Of a stretch of 64,000 bases of DNA, positions 36,071 to 45,235 are shown one piece after another. This stretch comes from Micromonospora siamensis. Lineage in GTDB: Bacteria > Actinomycetota > Actinomycetes > Mycobacteriales > Micromonosporaceae. The notes under the pieces were generated by a model. That model saw only the letters and a program-made list of their open reading frames with translations. It was not told the DNA's origin and made no database searches. A program made the position numbers and the translations under genes. The stretch is taken from positions 2,480,001-2,544,000 of the forward strand of contig NZ_LT607751.1 in the NCBI RefSeq assembly GCF_900090305.1, given 5' to 3'. How positions within the stretch are numbered: the stretch's first letter is position 1; the number at the start of each line of letters is the position of its first letter.

Positions 36071-38541
36071 AGCCCGGTCCTCTCCACGCGGGCCGTGCGG
36101 GCGTCCTTGCGGACCTCGAAGCGGACCGGGATGCGTTCGGCCAGCGCCGGCACGTGAGTGACCACGCCGACCATCCGGTCGCCCCGGGCCGCCAGCCCCT
36201 CCAGGGTGGCGGCCACCGTGTCGAGGGTGGCCGCGTCCAGGGTGCCGAAGCCCTCGTCCAGCACGATCGACTCCAGGCTGGCGGCGGTGGTGGAGAGCCC
36301 GGCCAGCTGCTCCGACAGGGCCAGCGCCAGGGCCAGCGACGCCTGGAAGGTCTCGCCGCCGGAGAGGGTACGCACCGCCCGGCGCAACCCCGCGTCGTGG
36401 TGGTCGACCACGAAGAACTCGCCCTTGTCGTGGACCAGGTCGTACTGGCCCTGGGACAGCTCGCGCAGGATCCGCGAGGCCCCCTCGACCAGCAGGTCCA
36501 ACGCTTCCGCGAGCAGCCACCGCTCGAAGTTGTTGGCCCGCAGGTGCCCGGCCAGCGCCCGGGCCACCTGGGCGGCGTTGCGGTGCTCCTCGCGCTGGGT
36601 GCGCAGCTCCGCGGCCTGCGCGCGGCGCTCCTCCAGCCGGCGGTGCGCCGCCTGCGCCCGTTCCGCCGCCACGGCGACCGCGCGGACCGGGTCGTCGGCC
36701 GGCGGCAGGCCGGCGTCGGCGAGCAACCCGCCGATCCGCTCCCGCGCGGCGTCGGCCGCCGCCTCGGCGCCGGTCACCTCGGCGGCCAGTCCGGCCCGCT
36801 CCGCGCGCCGCTCGCTGGCCTGCCCGTCGGCCCAGTCGACCAGCGCCGCCCAGGCGGCGGCCACGTCGTCCCGGTCGGCGGCCGGCGGGCCGAACCGGGC
36901 CAGCCCGTCGCGGGTCGCGTCGAAGTCCCGCCACGCGGAGCGCAGCCGCTCCCGCGCCGCGTCCAGGCCACCCCGGGTCCGCCGGGCCGCGTCCCGACCG
37001 GCCCGGACCGCCGCACCGGCCTCGTCCAACGCCGTACGCAGCCGGGCCTGCTCGGCCAGCGCCGCGCGCAGCGCCTCCGGGGCGGCCGCCCCGGCGAGCT
37101 GACCGTCCAGCTCGGCCAGCCGGGACCGTAGCTGGTCGTGCTGGGCACGGGCCCGCACCAGCACCCGGTCCAGGTCGCGGGTCGCCGCGTCCCGCTCCGC
37201 CACCAGCGCCTGCGCCGCCTGACTGGCGGCCCGCGCCTTCTTCCCGGCGGCGGTCGCCGCGGCCACCGCCGAACCGGCCGGCATCGGCGGCACCGTGCCG
37301 ACCGGCTGCTCGCAGACCGGGCAGGGCGCCCCCGCGCTGAGGTGCGCCCGCAGCGCGACCGCCTGGTCGGTGGCCTTCGCCTCCTCGTGCGCCCGGAACG
37401 CCGCCTCCAGCTCCGCCTCGGCGCGGGCCGCCGCGTCCCGGGCCGCCGCGAGCGCGGTGGCCGCCGCGTCGTGTTCCCGCTGCGCGGCGTCCAGCGCCGA
37501 GCCGACCGTACCGGCCTCCGCGGTCAGCCGGTCCCGGTCGGCGTACGCCTTGAGCAGCAGCCGCAGGGTGCTCTCGTCGCCCGCGCCGGCCAGCTCGCCG
37601 CGCAGCTTCTCCTCCCGCTCCTCGGCCAGCGCCACGGCTGTCGCCGCCCGGTCGGCGTCGGCCTGCGCGGTGGTGACCGCGTGGGCCACTTCGGCGACCC
37701 CGGCGGGGGAGCGCACCCCGGCCAGCCCGGCGAGGTCGGCGTCGAGGGCCGCCAGCGCCGCCCCCGCCGTCCGGACCGCCGCCCGGGCCTCCTCCAGTTC
37801 GGGTACGGCCGCCTCGACCGCCCCGGTCAGCTCCCGCATCCGAGCCACCTGGCCGGCGGCGGTCGCCAGCGCCTCGTCGTCGACGTCGGCCAGCCCGGCG
37901 AGCATCCGGTCCACCTCGTCCAGCCGGGCCTCGGCCTGGCCGGCCCGCTCGGTGGCCCGCTTCTGCACCCCCTCGTAGACGCCCAGCCCCAGCAGGTTCA
38001 CCAGGATCTGCTGCCGGGTGGCCGGCTTGGCGTGCAGGAAGTCGGCGAACTGGCCCTGCGGCAGCACCACGCAGCTGGTGAACTGCTCGTACGGCAGCCC
38101 CACCGCGGCCAGCACCGCCTCCTCCATCTCGGCGGCCGTGCCGGCCATCACCTCGCCCAGGTCCTCCGGGCTGAGCCCGGTGTCCAGCTTGGTGACGTCG
38201 AACCCGTCCGGCATCAGCTGGAGCCCGGCGCCCGCGGTCTTGACGTTGCCCCGGCTGTCCCGCCGCACCACCCGGGTCGCCACGTAGCGTGCGCCGGCGG
38301 ACTCGAAGACCAGCCGCACCCGGGCCTCGGTGGCCGACGGGGCCAGCGCGTTGGCCAGCCCGCGCGCGCCACCCCAGCGGGGCACCGTGCCGTAGAGGGC
38401 GAAGCAGATCGCGTCCAGCACCGTGGACTTGCCCGAACCGGTCGGCCCGACCAGGGCGAAGAAGTCGGCGTCGGTGAAGTCGACGGTGGTCTCGTCACGG
38501 AAGACGGTGAAACCCGCCAGGTCCAGCCGCATCGGGCGCAT
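36067..38541 (-). CDS. sbcC: SbcC (Rad50-like) exonuclease subunit, SMC-type ATPase
   Basis: 824 residues. Walker A GPTGSGKST is at residues 32-40. Long coiled-coil arms surround the zinc hook APCPVCEQPVG (Cys407, Cys410), followed by the ABC signature LSGGET (726-731) and Walker B SIVLDEGFGTLD. With SbcD it forms the Mre11-Rad50-type complex that opens DNA hairpins and protein-blocked ends using ATP. Its ATG overlaps the sbcD stop (TGATG). Its own stop falls at the start of the 59-bp repeat. Confidence 0.95.
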   Translation of the reverse strand: MRPMRLDLAGFTVFRDETTVDFTDADFFALVGPTGSGKSTVLDAICFALYGTVPRWGGARGLANALAPSATEARVRLVFESAGARYVATRVVRRDSRGNVKTAGAGLQLMPDGFDVTKLDTGLSPEDLGEVMAGTAAEMEEAVLAAVGLPYEQFTSCVVLPQGQFADFLHAKPATRQQILVNLLGLGVYEGVQKRATERAGQAEARLDEVDRMLAGLADVDDEALATAAGQVARMRELTGAVEAAVPELEEARAAVRTAGAALAALDADLAGLAGVRSPAGVAEVAHAVTTAQADADRAATAVALAEEREEKLRGELAGAGDESTLRLLLKAYADRDRLTAEAGTVGSALDAAQREHDAAATALAAARDAAARAEAELEAAFRAHEEAKATDQAVALRAHLSAGAPCPVCEQPVGTVPPMPAGSAVAAATAAGKKARAASQAAQALVAERDAATRDLDRVLVRARAQHDQLRSRLAELDGQLAGAAAPEALRAALAEQARLRTALDEAGAAVRAGRDAARRTRGGLDAARERLRSAWRDFDATRDGLARFGPPAADRDDVAAAWAALVDWADGQASERRAERAGLAAEVTGAEAAADAARERIGGLLADAGLPPADDPVRAVAVAAERAQAAHRRLEERRAQAAELRTQREEHRNAAQVARALAGHLRANNFERWLLAEALDLLVEGASRILRELSQGQYDLVHDKGEFFVVDHHDAGLRRAVRTLSGGETFQASLALALALSEQLAGLSTTAASLESIVLDEGFGTLDAATLDTVAATLEGLAARGDRMVGVVTHVPALAERIPVRFEVRKDARTARVERTGL

Positions 38542-39689
38542 CAGCGCTCGACCCCCTCGAGGAGCTCGTCGAAGAGCTCCCGCACGCCCTGGTCGGTGTG
38601 GCCCTTGCTGTCCAGGTAGTCGCCGAACAGCTCCCGGGGGGAGCGGCCGGCCCGCTGGGCGGTGCGGGTGCCGCTGCCCGGGGCGGGGACCAGCTCCGGG
38701 TCGATCCGGATCTCCAGCGCGTTGGGGAGCAGCTCCTGCACCTCCTCGCGCAGCCCGGCCCGGGGCTGCTCGCGGACGAACACCCGCAGCCAGCCCTCCG
38801 GTGCCTCGGCCTCGGCGAGCTGGGCGAGGGTGCCCCGCACCGTACGCAGCGGCACGGCCGCCGGCACCGGCACCTCGCGGATCCGGGCGGCGGTGCTGGC
38901 GGTCACCTCGACCAGGGTCACCGAGGGGACGTTCTCCTGCTCGCCGAAGTCGACCGCGAGCGGGCTGCCGCTGTAGCGCACCGGGCAGGGCCCGATGACC
39001 CGCTGCGAGCGGTGCAGGTGACCCAGCGCGACGTAGTGGGCGTTGCCCGGGAAGACGGTGGCCGGTACGGCGTAGCCGAGCACGGTGTGCGCGTCCCGCT
39101 CGCCGCCACCGGTGCTCGCTCCCACCACGGTCAGGTGCGCGGTGACCAGGTGCACCCGGTCGGGCTCGGTGAACCCCTCGGTGAGCCGGCCCAGCAGCCG
39201 GCCCAGGTGGTCGGCGTACGTCTGGTGGGCCTCGGCGGGGGTCAGGTCGTACATCTCCACGGCGCGGACGGCGTACCGCTGGGACAGGAACGGCAGGGCG
39301 GCCACCTGCCAGCGCTCGCCGGCGCCGGTAACCCCGTCGATCACGTGCTCGGCGGGATCCTCCCGGACGCTGCCGCGCAGCACGATCCCGGCCGCTTCGG
39401 CCCAGGGGCGCAGCGCGTCGAGGGCCTGCCCGTTGTCGTGGTTGCCGCCGATCGCCAGCACGTCCGCGCCGGTGCGGCGCAGCGCGGTCAGCGCCCGGGT
39501 GACCAGCCGGGTCGCCTCCGGGGTCGGCGCCGCGGTGTCGTAGAGGTCACCGGCGACGATCACCAGGTCGGGGCGTTCCGCCCGGGCGATCTCGATCACC
39601 CCGGCCAGCACCTGCTTCTGCTCGTCCAGCCGGGACCGGCCCTTGAGGACCTTGCCGACGTGCCAGTCCGAGGTGTGCAGGATCTTCAC
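38541..39689 (-). CDS. sbcD: SbcD (Mre11-like) nuclease subunit
   Basis: 382 residues. Metallophosphoesterase motifs are HTSDWHVGK, VAGDLYD, GGNHDNG, and the histidines in VTAHLTV and ALGHLHRSQ. A C-terminal capping domain follows. Mn-dependent endo- and 3'-5' exonuclease of the SbcCD complex. It begins 11 bp after the HerA-like gene and overlaps sbcC. Confidence 0.95.
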   Translation of the reverse strand: MKILHTSDWHVGKVLKGRSRLDEQKQVLAGVIEIARAERPDLVIVAGDLYDTAAPTPEATRLVTRALTALRRTGADVLAIGGNHDNGQALDALRPWAEAAGIVLRGSVREDPAEHVIDGVTGAGERWQVAALPFLSQRYAVRAVEMYDLTPAEAHQTYADHLGRLLGRLTEGFTEPDRVHLVTAHLTVVGASTGGGERDAHTVLGYAVPATVFPGNAHYVALGHLHRSQRVIGPCPVRYSGSPLAVDFGEQENVPSVTLVEVTASTAARIREVPVPAAVPLRTVRGTLAQLAEAEAPEGWLRVFVREQPRAGLREEVQELLPNALEIRIDPELVPAPGSGTRTAQRAGRSPRELFGDYLDSKGHTDQGVRELFDELLEGVER

Positions 39690-39700
39690 GGGTCACCCTT

Positions 39701-41449
39701 CTAGAACGGGATGTCGTCGTCGGCGGAGCCCGAGCCGACCACCGCGAACGGGTCGGCGGACTGGGTGATCGAGCGCAGCGTCTGCGATGGTGGCCGGCCC
39801 GCCTCGGAGACCCGGGTCGCCCAGGCGGGGAAGGGGAACTCCAGGCAGAGCGGGACCGGGATGTCCGGCTGGTTGACGAACATGGTGCCCGGCTTGGCCA
39901 GCAGCGCCCGCTGGCGCTGGGCCGGCGGGAGGAAGCCGTATTCCGGGCGGGACGCCTCGGCCGGGTCGAGCCGGCCGACCACCCGGATCGCCGAGTTGGT
40001 GACGATCCGCCGTTCGACCTCGCTGGCGGTCTGCTGGGCGCCGACCAGGATCACCCCGAGGGAACGGCCCCGTTCGGCGATGTCGAGCAGCACCTCCTTG
40101 ATCGGGGAGGAACCCTCGCGGGGGGCGTACTTGTTGAGCTCGTCGAGGACGACGAAGAGCAGCGGCTTGGCGGTGCCGGCCTTCTCCTTGCGCTCGAACT
40201 CGCTCTTGAGCGTCACGCCGACCACGAACCGCTGCGCCCGGTCCGGCAGGTTGTGCAGGTCGACCACGGTGACCTGGGCGCTCTCCGCGGTGTTGATCGA
40301 GTGCGGGCGGCGGGTGGCGAGATCACCGCGGATGAGCCGGCCGAGGTCCTTCTTGCTGCCGATCAGCCGGCGGGCGAACGCGTTGACCGTGCCCAGGCCC
40401 ACCGCGCTGCCGGCCCAGTCGCCGCGGGTCTCGTCGTCGTTGAGCTGCTCGACGATGTGGTCGACGAGGTCGGCGTACGTCCCGAGGCGCACCCCGTCGA
40501 TGCTCACCCCACCGTCGGCGGGGACCGCGTAGCGGGCCAGGTGGGCGGCTACCGAGTGGACCACCATCGTGTACTGCTGGCGTTCGTCGTCGGCGTCGGC
40601 GAAGACGTAGGGCAGCAGGCGGTCGGCGCAGAACTCGGTCAGCGTCCAGTAGAAGCTGTCCACCCCGGTGAGCCGGCTGGACACGTCCGGCGTGCCGGAG
40701 GAGTCGCCGACGCGGGGCGGGGCGTACACCCGCACGTCGGGGAAGGCCCCGGCGTCGAGCCCGAGCTTCGCGTACGCGGCGCGGGTCGGGTCGTCGAGCC
40801 GGGCGTTGGGGTGGTCGAGGAAGAGCAGGTCCTCGCCCTTGACGTTGAAGATCAGCGCCTTGGCGTTGACCGCGTCGCCACCGAGCACCCCGGAGCGGAA
40901 CACCGAGTAGAGCAGGAAGGTGGCGAAGCTGGTCTTGGTGGCGACGCCGGAGATGCCGGAGATCGAGACGTGCGCGCCCCGGGTGCCGTCGAGGAAGTCG
41001 GCGTTGAGGTAGACCGGGACGCCGTCACGGCCCATCCCCATCGGGATGCGCCGCTCCATCCGGTCGAAGTGCAGGGCGCGCGCCCGGGCGTCGCCCTCGG
41101 CCCGGTAGACGGTCGCCCCGGGCGCCGGCGGGACGTAGAACTCGGGGTCGACCCGGGTGGTGGTGATCTCGGCGGCCTCCTGCACCTGCGCCGGCAGCGT
41201 GCCGTCGGCGATGGCGAAGACGTCCGAGTCGAACTGGGCGCCCTCGTGCCGGGCCCGCACCTGGGTGACCACCCCGGCGATCGTCACCGGCTCCCGGTCG
41301 GGCAGCTCACGGCGGGTCACCACCACGTCGTCGAGCTGGAGGTAGCTGTCCGGGGAGACGGCCGTCCAGAACTGCAACGGGGTGGCGTCGGCCGTGCCCA
41401 GCACCCGGCCCACCGGGTCGCCGGGGCCGTCGCGCAGGTCGTCGGTCAT
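39701..41449 (-). CDS. HerA-like ATPase (DUF87/FtsK-HerA superfamily) with SSB-like C-terminal tail
   Basis: 582 residues. An N-terminal HAS-barrel-like region (about 50-115, VTIAGVVTQVRARHE) precedes the RecA-like core. The P-loop is a variant, SISGISGVATKTSFA (162-176), and Walker B is LLFVVLDELNKYAP (Asp436, Glu437). The motor motif VILVGAQQTASEVERRI and an arginine-finger region (NSAIRVVGRLD) follow. HerA hexamers pump DNA for NurA and Mre11-Rad50. The last residues, DDDIPF, equal the tip of many single-stranded DNA-binding proteins. GGAG precedes the ATG. It is first of the HerA-SbcD-SbcC-NurA cluster. Confidence 0.82.
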   Translation of the reverse strand: MTDDLRDGPGDPVGRVLGTADATPLQFWTAVSPDSYLQLDDVVVTRRELPDREPVTIAGVVTQVRARHEGAQFDSDVFAIADGTLPAQVQEAAEITTTRVDPEFYVPPAPGATVYRAEGDARARALHFDRMERRIPMGMGRDGVPVYLNADFLDGTRGAHVSISGISGVATKTSFATFLLYSVFRSGVLGGDAVNAKALIFNVKGEDLLFLDHPNARLDDPTRAAYAKLGLDAGAFPDVRVYAPPRVGDSSGTPDVSSRLTGVDSFYWTLTEFCADRLLPYVFADADDERQQYTMVVHSVAAHLARYAVPADGGVSIDGVRLGTYADLVDHIVEQLNDDETRGDWAGSAVGLGTVNAFARRLIGSKKDLGRLIRGDLATRRPHSINTAESAQVTVVDLHNLPDRAQRFVVGVTLKSEFERKEKAGTAKPLLFVVLDELNKYAPREGSSPIKEVLLDIAERGRSLGVILVGAQQTASEVERRIVTNSAIRVVGRLDPAEASRPEYGFLPPAQRQRALLAKPGTMFVNQPDIPVPLCLEFPFPAWATRVSEAGRPPSQTLRSITQSADPFAVVGSGSADDDIPF

Positions 41450-41620
41450 CGGCGGACTCCGGTCGGCTGGTCGTCTCGGTCAGGGCACACGCCTGCATCC
41501 TGCCCGAGGGATGTGACAGGTTGCCACGCGACGCGGCGGAGGACACGCCCGTACCGGCGCGACCGACCGGCGACCGTCCGCAGCGCCACCGGTCGGCCAC
41601 GGAGCGTGTCCGTCCGGCCG

Positions 41621-42619
41621 TCAGTCGACCGTCGGCACGAACGCCACCAGCCAGTCACCGGTGAACCGCTCCGGGATCACCTCCACGGCGACCCGCTGCC
41701 CCGGGAGCAGTCGCAGTCCGTGCTCCCCGGCCCACGTGGCGCTCTTGGTGCTGGCCTGCTGGCCGGCCCGGTAGTCCCACCACGACGCGTCGGCGACCTC
41801 CACGCCGGCCACCCGTACCCGCAGCCGGCCGGGGGTCTGCGCGGACATCCAGGCCCGGACCGCCGGCCCCCAGGTGATCGTGGCGCGGCGTGACGCGGTC
41901 GGGTCGGCGGGGTCGGAACGCAGCACGAGGGCGTCCGGCGGCAGCGGCTCACCATCGTCGCCGACCGGTCGCTCCAGCGGCGGCAGCGGGGCGGGGCGGG
42001 GCGGGAACGGGTAGTCGCCGACCGGCACCCGTTCCCCGACGGCCACCCCGAACTCGCCGCGCGGCGGCACCGGCAGCCGTCCCCCCGCGCCGTCGTCCGC
42101 GGCGCCGGCCCGGACGGTGAGCACGGCGGGCCGGCCCACCCGCGCCCCGACGTCGCGCCAGCCGTCGACCGTGGTGGACCAGCTGCCGCCGCAGGTCCCG
42201 GAGAAGAACGGGTGCCCGTCGACCTGGATCTCCAGCTCGACCGGCAGGCTCGCCGGCTCCGGGCAGCTGGTGAAGATCACCAGGTCGAGGGTGGTCGGGG
42301 TGACGGTCAACCGGGTGCTGCGCTCGGGCAGCGCGCCGCGCGCGGTGGCCACGACCCGGGCGCCCTCGGCGTACTCGGGGAATCCGTCGACGGTGCCCGC
42401 GGGCGGCCCGGCGGGGGCGGGGGACGGGTCGGTCCGGGCGGTGGCGACGCCGCCGAGCGCCAGCAGCGCGAGCGCCGCGCCGGCCACCGCCGTGCCGCGC
42501 CGCAGTCGGCGTCGCCGCAACACCCGCCGGTGTACGCCGGCCAGCCGGTCGACGGCCGGGTCCGAGGTCTTACCCGCCGACCGCTCGGCGAGCACCGTCC
42601 GCAGGTCCGTCTCGTTCAT
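41621..42619 (-). CDS. Membrane protein coupled to SigE-type sigma factor (possible anti-sigma)
   Basis: 332 residues. A cytoplasmic N-terminus of about 40 residues is basic (RRVLRRRRLRR), then one membrane helix (AVAGAALALLALGGVAT). A long outer region with beta-rich segments and a proline-rich spacer follows. No zinc-finger motif is seen. The ATG overlaps the sigma stop (ATGA), which is why an anti-sigma role is suspected. Four cysteines in the outer part (SCPEP, GTCGG) may form a disulfide. Confidence 0.7.
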   Translation of the reverse strand: MNETDLRTVLAERSAGKTSDPAVDRLAGVHRRVLRRRRLRRGTAVAGAALALLALGGVATARTDPSPAPAGPPAGTVDGFPEYAEGARVVATARGALPERSTRLTVTPTTLDLVIFTSCPEPASLPVELEIQVDGHPFFSGTCGGSWSTTVDGWRDVGARVGRPAVLTVRAGAADDGAGGRLPVPPRGEFGVAVGERVPVGDYPFPPRPAPLPPLERPVGDDGEPLPPDALVLRSDPADPTASRRATITWGPAVRAWMSAQTPGRLRVRVAGVEVADASWWDYRAGQQASTKSATWAGEHGLRLLPGQRVAVEVIPERFTGDWLVAFVPTVD

Positions 42620-43113
42620 GCCAGCGCTCCCTCGGGGCTCAGTGTCTCGTCCAGTCGCAGCTTCGCCAGGGCCTTGCTGGCCTGGCTCTTGACGGTGCCG
42701 GGGGAGCAGCCGAGGGTGTCGGCGATCTCGGCCTCCGACAGGTCCTCGAAGTAGCGCAGCACCAGCACCGCCCGCTGCCGCCGGGGCAGCCGGCCCAGGG
42801 CCCGCCAGAGCTGCTCGCGGTCGTCGAACCGGGTGTGCGGGTCCGGCTCGGCGGGCGGCTCGGGCAGCTCGCCGGTCGGTCGCTCGCCGGTCCAGCGCCG
42901 CCGCCACCACGAGGCGTACGTGTTGACCAGGATCCGGCGCACGTACGGCTCGGGGTCGCCCTGCACCCGCGACCAGGCCTCCCAGGCCCGGGCGAGCGCG
43001 GTCTGCAGCAGGTCCTCGGCGAGCGCGCGGTCGTGGGTCAGCAGGTACGCCGTGCGCAGCAGCCGGGGCGACCGGCTGATGACGAACTCGTCGAACCCAT
43101 CGGGTGGTGTCAC
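42616..43113 (-). CDS. SigE-family ECF sigma factor
   Basis: 165 residues, the usual length for the SigE-like group. Region 2 is FVISRSPRLLRTAYLLTHDR with AEDLLQTALARAWEAW. Region 4 is LVLRYFEDLSEAEIADTL and SPGTVKSQASKALAKL. The start is a GTG at 43113, with GAAGGG upstream. It is coupled to the membrane protein downstream. Confidence 0.9.
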   Translation of the reverse strand: MTPPDGFDEFVISRSPRLLRTAYLLTHDRALAEDLLQTALARAWEAWSRVQGDPEPYVRRILVNTYASWWRRRWTGERPTGELPEPPAEPDPHTRFDDREQLWRALGRLPRRQRAVLVLRYFEDLSEAEIADTLGCSPGTVKSQASKALAKLRLDETLSPEGALA

Positions 43114-43478
43114 GGGCAGCCCTTCGAAGCGTCTGTCGCAAGGGGTTACCGGTCGGCGGGCCCCCTCGGTTGCCCGGTACGGCGGTCGATGTTCCGGCGC
43201 CACCTCCTCCCGCCAGCGCAGCTGAACCGGCCGTGACCTGCGGTGATGAACGGCTGGCGAAAACTCGTGGAAAAAATGTTGGCCGAAGGGCGTGACACGG
43301 AAGGGCTGCGAGGCGCAAAAATAGCCACAGCGCATCGACGATCTTTCGAACGTCGATCCCCATGCGCCCCGTCGTGGCCCGCTACCTGCGGAACCTCGAC
43401 CGATCCGCCGTGCACTTGCGACGGATCGTCGTCGGTCGGCACCCCCCCGACCGGCAGTCCTAGCGAAGGCAGGATTCC
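43114..43478. other. Divergent intergenic region, sigma factor / M4 protease
   Basis: No convincing gene; an 85-codon frame from 43243 has poor coding character. A stretch around 43255-43345 is richer in A and T than its surroundings (GTGGAAAAAATG, CAAAAATAGCC). The region should hold promoters for both divergent genes. No clear -35/-10 pair could be fixed. Confidence 0.5.
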
Positions 43479-45020
43479 ATGCGTCGTACCACTGTCCTGA
43501 GCGGCCTCGCCACGGCCGCTCTCCTGGCCGCCGCCGTCACGGCGCCGACCTCGGCCGGTGCCGCGCCGGGCGTCTCCGGTGACGCGTTCACCCGCGCGGT
43601 CGCCCAGCTCAAGGCCCACTCGGGCGCCGGCCTGGTCGCCGACGGCTCGTCGTTCACCCTGAAGAACACCGCGACCGACGCCGACGGCACCGAGCACGTC
43701 CGGCTCAACCGCTACCAGGACGGCCTGCCCGTCCTCGGCGGCGACACCGTGGTGCACCTGGGCAAGGGCAACGCCTGGAAGGGCGCCAGCCAGAGCATGG
43801 CCGCCGCCCCTACCAAGGGCGCCAAGGCCAAGGTCGGCGCCGCCGCCGCCGGTCGCGCCGCGCTCGCCGCCTCCACCGCCACCAGCCGCCGCGTCGACGG
43901 CAGCCAGCTGGTCTACGACGCCGCCGCCGGCGGCACCGCCCTGGCGTACGAGGTGGTCGTGGGCGGCGCGTACGCCGACGGCACCCCGAGCGAGCTGCAC
44001 GTGCTGGTGGACGCGACCAGCGGCAAGGTCCGCGACTCGTGGGAGGGCGTGCAGCGCGACGGCACCGGCAACACCTTCCACTCCGGCTCGGTGACCGTCG
44101 GCAGCACCCTCTCCGGAGGCACCTACCAGCTCGCCGACGCCACCCGCGGCGGCCACAAGACCTACGACCTCAACGGTGGCACCAGCGGCACCGGCACGCT
44201 GGTCACCAACGCCGGCAACGTCTTCGGCGACGGCACGCTGGGCAACCGGCAGACCGCCGCGGCCGACGCCGCGTACGGCGCGCAGGAGACCTGGGACTAC
44301 TACAAGGCCGTGCACGGCCGCAGCGGCATCCGCAACGACGGCGTCGGCGCGTACAGCCGGGTGCACTACAGCTCCAACTACGCCAACGCGTTCTGGAGCG
44401 ACTCCTGCTTCTGCATGACCTACGGTGACGGCGGCTCCGGCTGGTACCCGCTGACCTCGCTGGACGTGGCCGGGCACGAGATGAGCCACGGCGTCACCAG
44501 CAACACCGCGGGCCTGCGCTACAGCGGCGAGTCCGGCGGTCTCAACGAGGCCACCAGCGACATCTTCGGCACCCTGGTCGAGTTCTACGCGAACAACGCC
44601 AAGGACCCGGGTGACTACCTGATCGGCGAGAAGCTGCGCTCCTCCGGCGCCCCGCTGCGTTACATGGACAAGCCCTCCAAGGACGGCTCGTCCGCGGACT
44701 GCTACAGCAGCAGGGTCGGCCGGCTGGACGTGCACTACTCCTCGGGCGTGGCGAACCACTTCTTCTACCTGCTCGCGGTGGGCAGCGGTTCGTCGTCGTA
44801 CGGCAACAGCCCGACCTGCAACGGCAGCACCGTCACCGGCATCGGCAACGCCAAGGCCGGCGCCATCTGGTACCGCGCGCTCACCACGTACATGACCTCG
44901 CGGACCGGCTACTCCGGTGCCCGTACCGCCACCCTGTCGGCCGCCCAGGACCTGTACGGCGCCGGCAGCGCGGAGTACAACACCGTCGCGGCCGCCTGGT
45001 CCGCGGTGAGCGTCAACTGA
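43479..45020 (+). CDS. Secreted M4-family (thermolysin-like) metalloprotease
   Basis: 513 residues. A signal peptide (VLSGLATAALLAAAVTAPTS) is followed by an FTP/PepSY-type propeptide to about residue 205, then the catalytic domain. HEMSH gives zinc ligands His333 and His337 with Glu334. GGLNEATSD gives the third ligand Glu357, and the transition-state histidine is His419 in VHYSSG. No extra C-terminal domain is attached. The enzyme would digest extracellular protein. A hairpin follows the stop. Confidence 0.95.
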   Translation: MRRTTVLSGLATAALLAAAVTAPTSAGAAPGVSGDAFTRAVAQLKAHSGAGLVADGSSFTLKNTATDADGTEHVRLNRYQDGLPVLGGDTVVHLGKGNAWKGASQSMAAAPTKGAKAKVGAAAAGRAALAASTATSRRVDGSQLVYDAAAGGTALAYEVVVGGAYADGTPSELHVLVDATSGKVRDSWEGVQRDGTGNTFHSGSVTVGSTLSGGTYQLADATRGGHKTYDLNGGTSGTGTLVTNAGNVFGDGTLGNRQTAAADAAYGAQETWDYYKAVHGRSGIRNDGVGAYSRVHYSSNYANAFWSDSCFCMTYGDGGSGWYPLTSLDVAGHEMSHGVTSNTAGLRYSGESGGLNEATSDIFGTLVEFYANNAKDPGDYLIGEKLRSSGAPLRYMDKPSKDGSSADCYSSRVGRLDVHYSSGVANHFFYLLAVGSGSSSYGNSPTCNGSTVTGIGNAKAGAIWYRALTTYMTSRTGYSGARTATLSAAQDLYGAGSAEYNTVAAAWSAVSVN

Positions 45021-45030
45021 TCGCCTGACC

Positions 45031-45065
45031 CGGCGCCGGTGGCCTCCTCCACCGCCGGCGCCGGA
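45031..45065 (+). terminator. Terminator of the M4 protease
   Basis: CCGGCGCCGGTGG (45031-45043) pairs with CCACCGCCGGCGCCGG (45050-45065) with a 3-nt bulge. It starts 11 bp after the stop. Confidence 0.6.
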
Positions 45066-45235
45066 GGACAGCGCCTCGATCACGGGCGCGGGCACGCCGA
45101 CCGGCGTACCCGCGCCCGTCGTCGTACGCCGGACGCGGGCCGCCCGCCGGAGGGTCTGCCCGAATCGCCACGCCGGACCGCCCCGACCAGGCATCCTGCA
45201 CGGGACAGCCGTACGTCGGGCGACGAGGAGGAACG

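Larger units (their letters stand above)
35945..36071 (-). repeat. 59-bp repeat, two full copies and the start of a third, between sbcC and the NurA-like gene
   Basis: Units 35945-36003 and 36004-36062 differ at one position (GGAAGG against GAAAGG, minus strand). The third copy is only the first nine bases. On the minus strand each unit contains a GTGA overlap and a GGAAGG-type ribosome site. The sequence resembles a repeat I associate with Micromonospora intergenic regions that begin at a stop codon. Confidence 0.8.

Noticed and set aside
34127..41449. HerA/NurA genes as a phage-defence island
   Set aside because: They are linked with sbcCD and surrounded by housekeeping genes, with no mobile-element borders. 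DNA repair is the simpler reading.
43243..43500. 85-codon plus-strand frame upstream of the M4 protease
   Set aside because: It overlaps the protease start in another frame, has no start signal, and has codon use unlike the neighbours.
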